DNA of 45,251 nucleotides. It comes from a virus. Both the position numbers and the translations under genes were made by a program. The notes below the pieces were generated by a model that saw only the letters and a program-made list of their open reading frames with translations, searched no databases and had not been told where the DNA came from. Where the stretch lies: positions 1 through 45,251 of IMG/VR virus record IMGVR_UViG_3300027987_000080; one strand, 5' to 3'. Below are positions 38,837 through 45,251 of this stretch, piece after piece (within the stretch, counting starts at the first letter, position 1; every line of letters starts with the position of its first letter).

Positions 38837-39637
38837 AGTACTGGACTCCGGTTTTCTGGTTTCAATTTTGGCCGATGGTACCACAGCAAGGGCCGGGCCC
38901 GCTATAGCATCAATCATGCCCCGTTTTAAGGCTTCATCGGCCAAAAAAGTGCGGCCCTGGCCAAATTCAGAATTAACTTTTTCCGCTGTAACGCCTCGAC
39001 CGGATGCAATCGCACTGACAAAGAGCTCGTGCATCTCGTCGAGCTCTTCGCGCACGGCTGCGCGCCCCTCTTCAGTTCTTACGTCGGGACGCTTTTTAGG
39101 GGCCTCGGTGCTGGTGACGTGGACCTGATTATCGCTAACGAAAAAAGACGCCACGATGCCGATACTACCGACGCGGGCTGACTTGTTTTTAGCCGTTATC
39201 GTATCGGCTTTACTGGCTATGGCGTAGGCGGCCGAGGCGGCCATGCCGTCGACAACCGCTGTTAGTGGCTTGCTAAACGCTTCAATAGCATCTATAGCGT
39301 CAAAAAGCCCCGCAACGTCGCCCCCGGGGCTGTCAATAACCAATTCCGCTTTGTCGATTTCAGGATCTCGGTCGGCTTCGGCCAAAGCGCTTACAATGTC
39401 GGAATACGTAACGTTGCCGCCGCCAAATAGGGCGGCTAAAAAGCTGGGGGACTTGGTCAAAACGCCGGAGACGGATATTCGGGCAGTACGACCGGCAGAG
39501 GATAATACCGGGGACGGGCCAGAACGTGCGGCCGTATGTCGGGTGGCCCATTGCTCTTGCTGTTCGAGTGAAGGTACAAGCCCGTTCTCGTAGGCTTTCT
39601 CTATCGTCTTTTTAACATCAGGGTGTAGCAGCCACAT
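38474..39637 (-). CDS. S49 prohead protease with C-terminal scaffold (gpC-like)
   Basis: A 387-residue fusion like lambda gpC. The protease part has the ClpP/SppA-type motifs IDSPGGDVAGLFDAIDAI (oxyanion region, 102-119) and DGMAASAAYAIAS with the nucleophile Ser135; the general-base Lys is probably K181 or K182. The last 120 residues are a charged, helical scaffold (VAEGEARGHDAERERVKAH) with a disordered Ala/Asp-rich end. An internal start (38836) would give free scaffold. The protein shapes the prohead and then cleaves the scaffold. Confidence 0.9.
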   Translation of the reverse strand: MWLLHPDVKKTIEKAYENGLVPSLEQQEQWATRHTAARSGPSPVLSSAGRTARISVSGVLTKSPSFLAALFGGGNVTYSDIVSALAEADRDPEIDKAELVIDSPGGDVAGLFDAIDAIEAFSKPLTAVVDGMAASAAYAIASKADTITAKNKSARVGSIGIVASFFVSDNQVHVTSTEAPKKRPDVRTEEGRAAVREELDEMHELFVSAIASGRGVTAEKVNSEFGQGRTFLADEALKRGMIDAIAGPALAVVPSAKIETRKPESSTMDLKTLKAEHPAVYAEAVAEGEARGHDAERERVKAHLTMGEAAGDMAKAIKAIEDGSGMTPSILASYSAAILSRKDSDNRQADEQDVAAAANGADSTSDTSEASQVLALVQQGLGVSANG

Positions 39638-39695
39638 AGGCGGGCCTCATTGTTTACGGCGCCAGTTTACCGTAAGGATCATAGCCGACGCAACC

Positions 39696-40430
39696 TTACC
39701 CAAGCTTATATAACAACAGTGGGACGCGGGCAGAACAGTCTATGCCGTTAGCTGAAGCCGTTCCCGTAAGCATTAAATCTGAATAAGCTGGTAATATAGG
39801 CGTGTCGTACGTCTCAAAAAGAAAGGCAGAACTTCCAACCTTTTGCAGCCCCCAGCGCCCCGCCCGTGTGAACACGCCACCGGGCGGCCGTATCTTCGCC
39901 CCCAGCGTTACGCTGTCCCCGCTGCCCCCGCCCGCATTAATCGTGCTTTCTGATGGGAGTAAAAAACCAACGTGATCACTGGGGAGGGTGTAAATCATTT
40001 GAAATGAACGTTGGTTTTGCGGGTATATCTGGCTGTATATGCTGCCCCCTCCGGCAGCCCGTAAGCTTACAGTACCTTGAACTTCTGTACCCGATACGTT
40101 AATCATAAAATTGATCCGGCCAAAACCCAAAACAGGCGCCGAGGGAGAAGCTATCTGTACGACTTCCTGCTTTTGTAGCCCGTTTCCATCCAAACCCTGT
40201 ATTAAAATAAGTTGATTATCGGCTGGGTTGGTCGACGATATCTCCATATTTTCGCCGGCGGGGTTCGGCCAGACGTAATTGCCGCCTAAAGGCCAGATTG
40301 TCTCTTCGACCCCCATGTCAAGGCTGGGGTTATAGCCGGCAAAACTGGCGGTTTGAAGCCCCGGAACAAAACCAAGATTAATAGAAACGAAAAATTGTAA
40401 ACGATGTATGAAACTCCCTGAGCTCTCCAT
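39696..40430 (-). CDS. Probable virion structural protein between portal and protease
   Basis: A 244-residue beta-rich protein with aromatic and Gly content: ETIWPLGGNYVWP, NQLILIQGLDGNGLQK, QSEVV-like and RSFQMIYTLPSDHVGFLLPS. I recall similar patterns (PET-x-W-x-x-GG, V-x-GLD, A-IYTVP) in structural proteins of marine phages, whose role is unknown, possibly head fibre or decoration. It interrupts the lambda gene order (B-C), so it is an addition to the module. It has no apparent enzymatic motif. Confidence 0.55.
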   Translation of the reverse strand: MESSGSFIHRLQFFVSINLGFVPGLQTASFAGYNPSLDMGVEETIWPLGGNYVWPNPAGENMEISSTNPADNQLILIQGLDGNGLQKQEVVQIASPSAPVLGFGRINFMINVSGTEVQGTVSLRAAGGGSIYSQIYPQNQRSFQMIYTLPSDHVGFLLPSESTINAGGGSGDSVTLGAKIRPPGGVFTRAGRWGLQKVGSSAFLFETYDTPILPAYSDLMLTGTASANGIDCSARVPLLLYKLG

Positions 40431-40442
40431 AAAACCCTGTGG

Positions 40443-42110
40443 TTAGCTTTCAGCCTGTAGGCCCTCGCTAACCGCCTCCGTTACCGTGTCATATAAAACC
40501 CTTGCCGCCTCATCGGTGGCCGGGCCGCCAAACTCCTGTTTTAGCTCTAACATCGGGCGCATTGCCTCGGCTTTAAGTTCATTTTCACGTTTTAAACGTT
40601 TTAAATTGCTGTTGAATTTAGTGCCCGTCAGTATGCGGGCCTCGCGGGCATTATTAGACCAGCCGTTATTCACCAGTTCAATTGATGATTTAGCTTGCTT
40701 AAGCATGTCTGTCGAGGGCTTGATCGAGCCGTACCACTCGGTCGCGGCCCAAGCCGCTAATATGTCGTGCTGGGACGGGTCCCGCCACGCTTCCAGCAAT
40801 CCCGGTGCCTCAATCCTGCCGGCGATTACCTCGCTTATCAACCATTCCAAGTATATCGGGCTGCAAAAGGTCTCCCCCCAGTCGCCCCACTTCAAATTGA
40901 TAGCGATTTTAACCTCATTAATAGCGGCCTGTGACGCGCTATAGTTATTAGAAAAGGACAGCTTCACAATCTCCGGGGGCAGTTCGAGTGACCAGGCGAC
41001 AGAAGATAAAACAGCGTCCTCGAAAATATGAAAATTGATATCCGTCCCCTCGCCGCCTTTCATTACGACGTTTTCACCCTGCTGCATCTCTTCGACAATG
41101 ACGCCAGGGTCGTACTGGCCGAGGTTAAACCGTCGGGGTGTACTGCCCGTTGTGTTGTCCCTAACATCTACGCTGTCACGGCGTTTAGCCGCCCCTGTCA
41201 TCGGAAGCGTACCGGGCTTATCCTCATCTTTCGTGATGACCATCGCCAGGATAGAATTAATAACAGCTTTACGTTGTGCGCTGTCACGATAACGATCGAT
41301 CTCTTTTAGCGACTGCATCACCACTGACAGCAAGGGCTGGCCCCGCACTTCATCGAGCCTTTTTTCAGTACCAAAAACCAGCCACGCCAAACGCCTGCCG
41401 GATTTCTCGCCCCATGCCGGAAGCCGTTTAAAGGTGCCGTCTCCCTGTCGAACATGAAACGCTACATCACGACCTACGCTATCAAACTCGACACCGTGCT
41501 TAATCTCGTGGCCAGGCCGGAGTGGCGTTTGCGTCCACGGAGTCATAACGGAGGCCCCTCGTATGAGCTGGACCATAGGCGCCCGGGTGCGCGGATTACT
41601 CCGAAGTACTACCAAGACGTCCCCCTCAATGAGGGCTTCGCGGTACGCCTCCCGCTGTATGGCACCAAAGGTTGAGCGTTTTTTCCAGTCGCACACCTGC
41701 GGGCTCTTGCCCCACAAGGCGGCGCGGCTTTCAACGTCGTCGGTCCAGTCGCCGAGGCTCCCTTCCGGGCGCCCCAACACAATTTCATCAGGCACCGCTT
41801 CGGGGCTAAGCCCGGTATTGATGACGTTGGTCACCAGGCGGCGCACAATCCCCTTGGCGTAGTGATTCTCATTGAATAGTTGCGCCGAACGGGCGCGCAG
41901 AGTCCAATAGTCGATATGCTGTATTTGAGTTTCGCCGAAATCGCCGGCAAACTTGCCGCCGTCATAGATGGACCAGTCATAGTCGGAAAAACGCTGCTGG
42001 CCGGCATACGCACCGGCTTTCAGGTCATCAATTGATATAACCTGACCTTGATCTAAGTCAAAAGCTTGGCCGCCATAAAAAGCATTTACAATTTTTTGCA
42101 GTATTTCCAT
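40443..42110 (-). CDS. Portal protein (lambda gpB-like)
   Basis: A 555-residue lambda-type portal: RARSAQLFNENHYAKGIVRR, TNVINTGLSPEA, WKKRSTFGAIQREAYREALI, EGDVLVVLRSNP, FSNNYSASQAAINE and LEWLISEVIAGRI are family landmarks. It forms the dodecameric ring for DNA entry and binds the terminase. Located after the gpW-like gene as in lambda. Confidence 0.92.
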   Translation of the reverse strand: MEILQKIVNAFYGGQAFDLDQGQVISIDDLKAGAYAGQQRFSDYDWSIYDGGKFAGDFGETQIQHIDYWTLRARSAQLFNENHYAKGIVRRLVTNVINTGLSPEAVPDEIVLGRPEGSLGDWTDDVESRAALWGKSPQVCDWKKRSTFGAIQREAYREALIEGDVLVVLRSNPRTRAPMVQLIRGASVMTPWTQTPLRPGHEIKHGVEFDSVGRDVAFHVRQGDGTFKRLPAWGEKSGRRLAWLVFGTEKRLDEVRGQPLLSVVMQSLKEIDRYRDSAQRKAVINSILAMVITKDEDKPGTLPMTGAAKRRDSVDVRDNTTGSTPRRFNLGQYDPGVIVEEMQQGENVVMKGGEGTDINFHIFEDAVLSSVAWSLELPPEIVKLSFSNNYSASQAAINEVKIAINLKWGDWGETFCSPIYLEWLISEVIAGRIEAPGLLEAWRDPSQHDILAAWAATEWYGSIKPSTDMLKQAKSSIELVNNGWSNNAREARILTGTKFNSNLKRLKRENELKAEAMRPMLELKQEFGGPATDEAARVLYDTVTEAVSEGLQAES

Positions 42111-42113
42111 GGT

Positions 42114-42368
42114 CTACCAGCCGGGGCGTGCTTGGATCGATCCGCCTTTCAATCTTGCTTCAAAGACACAAAGCCGATTGTACAAACTGTCAAGTATGCG
42201 TTGTAACTCCGTCAAATTAGCACGGGTGACAGTCTGTCGAGTCTGCCCGGTATCGAGTGTGTACGATTGCAAAGCGCCGTTGGTGCCAAACGCCAAAAGG
42301 GCCGCTTCGTAAGCATCGATAAGGGCTTTAGTCTGGGTGATGCGTTCTTCTACATAGGTCCGGTCCAT
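42114..42368 (-). CDS. gpW-like head-tail joining protein
   Basis: An 84-residue helical protein between terminase and portal, where lambda has W. The middle strand pair (GALQSYTLDTGQTRQTVTRA) flanked by helices (ITQTKALIDAYEAALLAFG and LTELQRILDSLYNRL) fits the small alpha-beta gpW fold. Its ATG overlaps the terminase stop. Confidence 0.7.
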   Translation of the reverse strand: MDRTYVEERITQTKALIDAYEAALLAFGTNGALQSYTLDTGQTRQTVTRANLTELQRILDSLYNRLCVFEARLKGGSIQARPGW

Positions 42369-44323
42369 TACGATTCCGTAAAGTATACTTTCTCGTCTGT
42401 AATGTAATCCCAGAATTGCTGCCAGTCAATCGTCTTAAGTTCAAACTGCTTAACACACACCGACCAGGCGAGAATTTCAACCGCGGCATTGCCATAGACG
42501 AACAAATCCCACAACTCATTCCTGGCGTTGCCTGGGCGGTGCCAATAATAGACTACGTTCCCGCGGTCGTCGGTCTTTTCCCCTAGAGTTTCTACCGTTA
42601 ACTCGGTGAGCGCTTTATCATCAAGATCAATAGGCGCGTTAAAGTGGTATGGCAGCTGCTCGCCGGCCTCCTCGACCCACTGCCTCCGCAGCACCACCGA
42701 CAGCCTGTCCTTATAGTGGTCCACTAAGAGCTTAAAGCCGGTAGTGCCTAAAGGGGTCTCGAATTCCGCAAATTCTTTAATGGTCTGATTTTTAGCCGGG
42801 CGTTCCCGCCCCAAGATGGGGTACACCCCCGAAACATAATCGCTGCAAAATCCGACGACGGTGCTGTTTGCATACCCCGCATCTACTAGGGTCAAAGCTA
42901 TGTTGTATTTTTTGCCATCATCAGCCTCGTATACGGCCGCTTCTAATAGGGCCTGCAACCGGCCCCAAACCGGAGAGCCTGGATCGGTACAATCGACATC
43001 ATTTTCACCGCGTTCGAACCGCCAATAGTCGATAAGATAAGCCCGCATGTCTCGACACCAGCCGAAAACCGCGACAGCCAGGTTACTGTCATGTACGTCT
43101 ACCTGACACGTCAGCAACAGTACGGGCGAGCCGGAAAACTGCTCGGCGTATTTATTCGGAATCTGGCCAAGCCGGTACACTGATCGGCGATGCGCTGAGG
43201 CGGCCCTAAACGACACTTTGCCGCCGGTTACTTCGTACGCCTCGCCGAGTACGTTGTTGTAAAAAACCTGAAATTGCCCGGGGTCCGTCACCTGTTTAGT
43301 TTCGGGGTCAAATCCCGCCAGCCAATCGACGATATTCTTAGACCAGGGCCGAAAACCGAACGGCGAATAGAACGCTGGCAGATGGTAAGACCGAATGCCT
43401 GGCTCGGTGGGTTTAGCTGTCGGCTGCCAGTGCGCCCCCTCTTCGGACGAAAACAGTTTTTCCTTATCCGTCTCGAAGTGCTCCCGGCCGCACTCCCTGC
43501 ACCGGTACCGCACCGACTCAAGAATTAGGCTGCCGTCCTCCATATCCCAAACAAAACCGCCTTCCGTACCCCTGTGCTCCATCCTCAGCTCTTGCGGAGC
43601 GTTGCAACCTCGACAGCAAACAAGATACTGACGCTGGTCCCCGCGTAGGTAAGCTTTATCGATCAAGCTCGGCTTAAGGGTGGGTGTTGATCCGCGCAGA
43701 ATTTTACGTACCGCCCAATACGCGGAGGCCCGGTCATTAGTCAACGAATCCGGGTCCCCATCTTTGCCAACTACCGAAGGCCACCCGTCAATTTCATCTT
43801 TAAGTAAAACCGGCATGGAAAACTGGCGCATTTTTGCTGCGTTTTGCGCACCGTTATAAATCAGGTAGCCGCCGCCGTCCCACTGCAGGTTGCCGTCAGT
43901 CTGCCCCGTCTTGCGGTGATTGGTTACGTCAGCGGAACGTATCCGGTGCATCATATCCGACTCTACCAACATCGGCAGTATGTTGTTTTCGATCCGGCCC
44001 TTAGCCAATTCGCGGTCCGCCGTGATGTACAAAACCGGTGCCGTTTTTATGTGGCCGATGTAATAAAACAACACCGACTCAAGCAAAGTGGTGTAGCCTG
44101 TTTGAACGCCCTTTTTTAAATTGACCTCACGTACGGGACTTTGCGGGTCGAAAGCCTCCAGAATCTCGCGCAAATAGGGGAACAAGTCGTACCGGATAAA
44201 ACCCGGCCGAGGGCTAACCCCCTGCGGCAGGTAGCGGTTTTGCTCGTTATACTTGACGGGGGTCATCCGTTCGATACTGTCGGCCATGGCGCGGACACGT
44301 TTGGACAGCCAATGCGCCCCCAT
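42368..44323 (-). CDS. Terminase large subunit (GpA family)
   Basis: A GpA-type packaging ATPase-nuclease. I chose ATG 44323, four bases after the small-subunit stop; a TTG at 44362 would add 13 residues and overlap it. From the longer form, the modified Walker A is KGVQTGYTT at about 84-92, and a C-x2-C pair (CRGCNAPQEL, then YRCRECGREHF) forms the usual zinc element. Nuclease-domain segments are LLTCQVDVHDSNLAVAVFGW and LTLVDAGYANSTVVGFCSDY, with the conserved Asp residues. It cuts concatemers at cos-like sites and drives DNA into the head. Confidence 0.92.
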   Translation of the reverse strand: MGAHWLSKRVRAMADSIERMTPVKYNEQNRYLPQGVSPRPGFIRYDLFPYLREILEAFDPQSPVREVNLKKGVQTGYTTLLESVLFYYIGHIKTAPVLYITADRELAKGRIENNILPMLVESDMMHRIRSADVTNHRKTGQTDGNLQWDGGGYLIYNGAQNAAKMRQFSMPVLLKDEIDGWPSVVGKDGDPDSLTNDRASAYWAVRKILRGSTPTLKPSLIDKAYLRGDQRQYLVCCRGCNAPQELRMEHRGTEGGFVWDMEDGSLILESVRYRCRECGREHFETDKEKLFSSEEGAHWQPTAKPTEPGIRSYHLPAFYSPFGFRPWSKNIVDWLAGFDPETKQVTDPGQFQVFYNNVLGEAYEVTGGKVSFRAASAHRRSVYRLGQIPNKYAEQFSGSPVLLLTCQVDVHDSNLAVAVFGWCRDMRAYLIDYWRFERGENDVDCTDPGSPVWGRLQALLEAAVYEADDGKKYNIALTLVDAGYANSTVVGFCSDYVSGVYPILGRERPAKNQTIKEFAEFETPLGTTGFKLLVDHYKDRLSVVLRRQWVEEAGEQLPYHFNAPIDLDDKALTELTVETLGEKTDDRGNVVYYWHRPGNARNELWDLFVYGNAAVEILAWSVCVKQFELKTIDWQQFWDYITDEKVYFTES

Positions 44324-44327
44324 ATCC

Positions 44328-45164
44328 TCAATCTTTTGTGACACTGGCCAAATTCCTTTCAATTTTGCTTTTTACCGGTCGAATAAAGGACCCCACAACG
44401 TCCGCCACATATGACTCGATCTCTTGGCTCGTTACGCCCGCTTGGTGTTTCGACAACACCGCCGAGGTGATGGCCTTCGCGCCGTCAGTCATTAGGCGCA
44501 CGTGTGCGGAATTGAAGGGATCGACGACCCCGGTTTCGACTAAACGTCGGCTGACTAACTTTCCCATTGACTGGGCGTTTTTAATCCGTTTTTCGTTTAC
44601 CGCCTCGATCTCTTTTAACGCTTTCAGCCAATCCAAAAAGCGCAAACCCGTCCCAAACTTATCTATTAACTCACGCAACGTGAGGTCCGCCATTGACTCG
44701 ATGTCGTCCGGTATCTCTACCAGTTCGCTTTCATCATGCCAGCTGATCTTCTTTCCCTTCCCGTGCTTGCGCTCGGGTTTAGGCGCCTGCGCTTGCTGTG
44801 TGGCCGGCACCGGTTTAGATCGTTGGCTTTCAGGAACATGACCGGCGGCGGCTAGCTGGGCGTGTATCCGTTTGGCCCTGGCGTACCCGATCTTAAACGC
44901 ACTATAAACGGCTGAAGGACTCCACACTCCACGGCGGCGGCATACCTCTAAGGCGTCATTGAAAAGGGGGTCAACACCGGGGGCCGGTTCGGGTGGTCGA
45001 GGCGCGGTCATCTTCTCTACGTATTCGATAGCCGCTGGGTGTGAATAGTCGATTCTATCTCCGACTAAAGCGGCTTTTAGATTGCCTTTAAGCTGTTTGG
45101 TCACAGCCGCGGCGGTAACTCGACATCTTCTGGCAAAAGCGGCCTTAGTCTCTAACTTCATCAT
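44328..45164 (-). CDS. Terminase small subunit-like protein with FtsK-gamma-like domain
   Basis: A 278-residue DNA-binding protein. Residues 1-50 resemble Nu1-type HTH domains (ETKAAFARRCRVTAAAVTKQ, then GDRIDYSHPAAIEYV). Residues 65-110 (DPLFNDALEVCRRRGVWSPS, then AFKIGYARAKRIHAQLAAAG) match the winged-helix gamma domain of FtsK, which reads KOPS sequences. A basic linker and a C-terminal helical domain follow, the latter possibly binding the large subunit. It probably recognises the packaging site with two different DNA-binding modules. No ribosome binding site precedes the ATG; the promoter lies immediately upstream. Confidence 0.75.
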   Translation of the reverse strand: MMKLETKAAFARRCRVTAAAVTKQLKGNLKAALVGDRIDYSHPAAIEYVEKMTAPRPPEPAPGVDPLFNDALEVCRRRGVWSPSAVYSAFKIGYARAKRIHAQLAAAGHVPESQRSKPVPATQQAQAPKPERKHGKGKKISWHDESELVEIPDDIESMADLTLRELIDKFGTGLRFLDWLKALKEIEAVNEKRIKNAQSMGKLVSRRLVETGVVDPFNSAHVRLMTDGAKAITSAVLSKHQAGVTSQEIESYVADVVGSFIRPVKSKIERNLASVTKD

Positions 45165-45171
45165 GCGTAGC

Positions 45172-45200
45172 AGTATATCCGGGCCTGTCTACACCGTAAA
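45172..45200 (-). promoter_or_regulatory. Promoter of the structural operon, possibly leaderless
   Basis: On the minus strand TTTACG (45195-45200), exactly 17 bp, and TATACT (45172-45177). The start point would fall near 45164-45165, at the ATG itself, and no Shine-Dalgarno sequence is present, so the transcript may be leaderless. The remaining 51 bases to the window edge hold no recognised feature; a cos site could be in this area. Confidence 0.55.
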
Positions 45201-45251
45201 GGGCGGGTAAAGCTCACTTTTTGTGCGAGGGGCGCGCGGCTGAATCAAAAC

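Noticed and set aside
45201-45251. cos site at the right edge
   Set aside because: GC-rich sequence ahead of the terminase is suggestive, but there is no defined cos motif to point to.
1-45251. tRNA or other structured RNA genes
   Set aside because: No cloverleaf with TTCGA-type arm and matching acceptor stem was noticed on either strand; a tRNA scan was not possible here.

Overview
This window is most of a tailed-phage genome, or a prophage/contig of one. It has a contractile tail (myovirus morphotype) and is a mosaic. The packaging and head module follows the lambda order: small terminase, GpA-type large terminase, gpW-like protein, gpB-type portal, S49 protease with nested scaffold, gpD, gpE, gpFI-like protein. 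The tail module follows phage Mu: terminator, sheath, tube, chaperone with -1 extension, tape measure, N, P/gp44, gp45, gp46, gp47, gp48, tailspike. The host is probably a gammaproteobacterium. The window encodes a clear Fis homologue, a DUF1289 protein and an FtsK-gamma-like domain, all typical of that class. The host genus cannot be read from the sequence. No integrase, transposase, CI-type repressor or endolysin was recognised. The first gene is cut by the left edge and its missing 5' end is not at the right edge, so the window is not a complete circle.

Layout. (1) Positions 1-4555, + strand: many small early or accessory genes, several AT-rich. They include two BspA-type leucine-rich-repeat (LRR) proteins, a Fis-like protein, small HTH proteins and a frameshifted HNH endonuclease. 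(2) 4556-9886, + strand: a MerR/AlpA-type HTH, a primase-helicase (Prim-Pol plus D5-type helicase), small membrane proteins, a minimal GGDEF (diguanylate cyclase) protein and the large third LRR protein. (3) 9883-10265, + strand, then 10183-14238, - strand: a TetR-like mini-regulator, a VRR-NUC nuclease, a DEDDh exonuclease and an SF2 helicase whose Walker A motif is split by a homing intein. (4) 14246-22923, + strand: a replication operon with a DUF2800 nuclease, an Enc34-type SSB with a QQPAYG repeat tail, a family A DNA polymerase, a MazG-like hydrolase, zinc-ribbon proteins and an HD phosphohydrolase. (5) 22935-45164, - strand: putative lysis proteins (a holin-like gene that looks broken), then tail, head and packaging genes. 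The latter run from a promoter at about 45,172-45,200 down to the holin region.

How the parts work together. Prim-Pol/helicase, SSB, family A polymerase, SF2 helicase and the nucleases form a self-contained replication and recombination set. MazG and HD enzymes would adjust nucleotide pools. Fis-like, TetR-like, AlpA-like and other HTH proteins, with a shared promoter type (TTGACA-like, 17-18 bp, CATACT), suggest layered early control. GGDEF suggests manipulation of host c-di-GMP. The least explained element is the family of three LRR paralogues. Their 23-residue (69 bp) repeats keep a rigid scaffold but vary at fixed positions, and they share long identical DNA blocks, as expected if repeat cassettes are shuffled by recombination.
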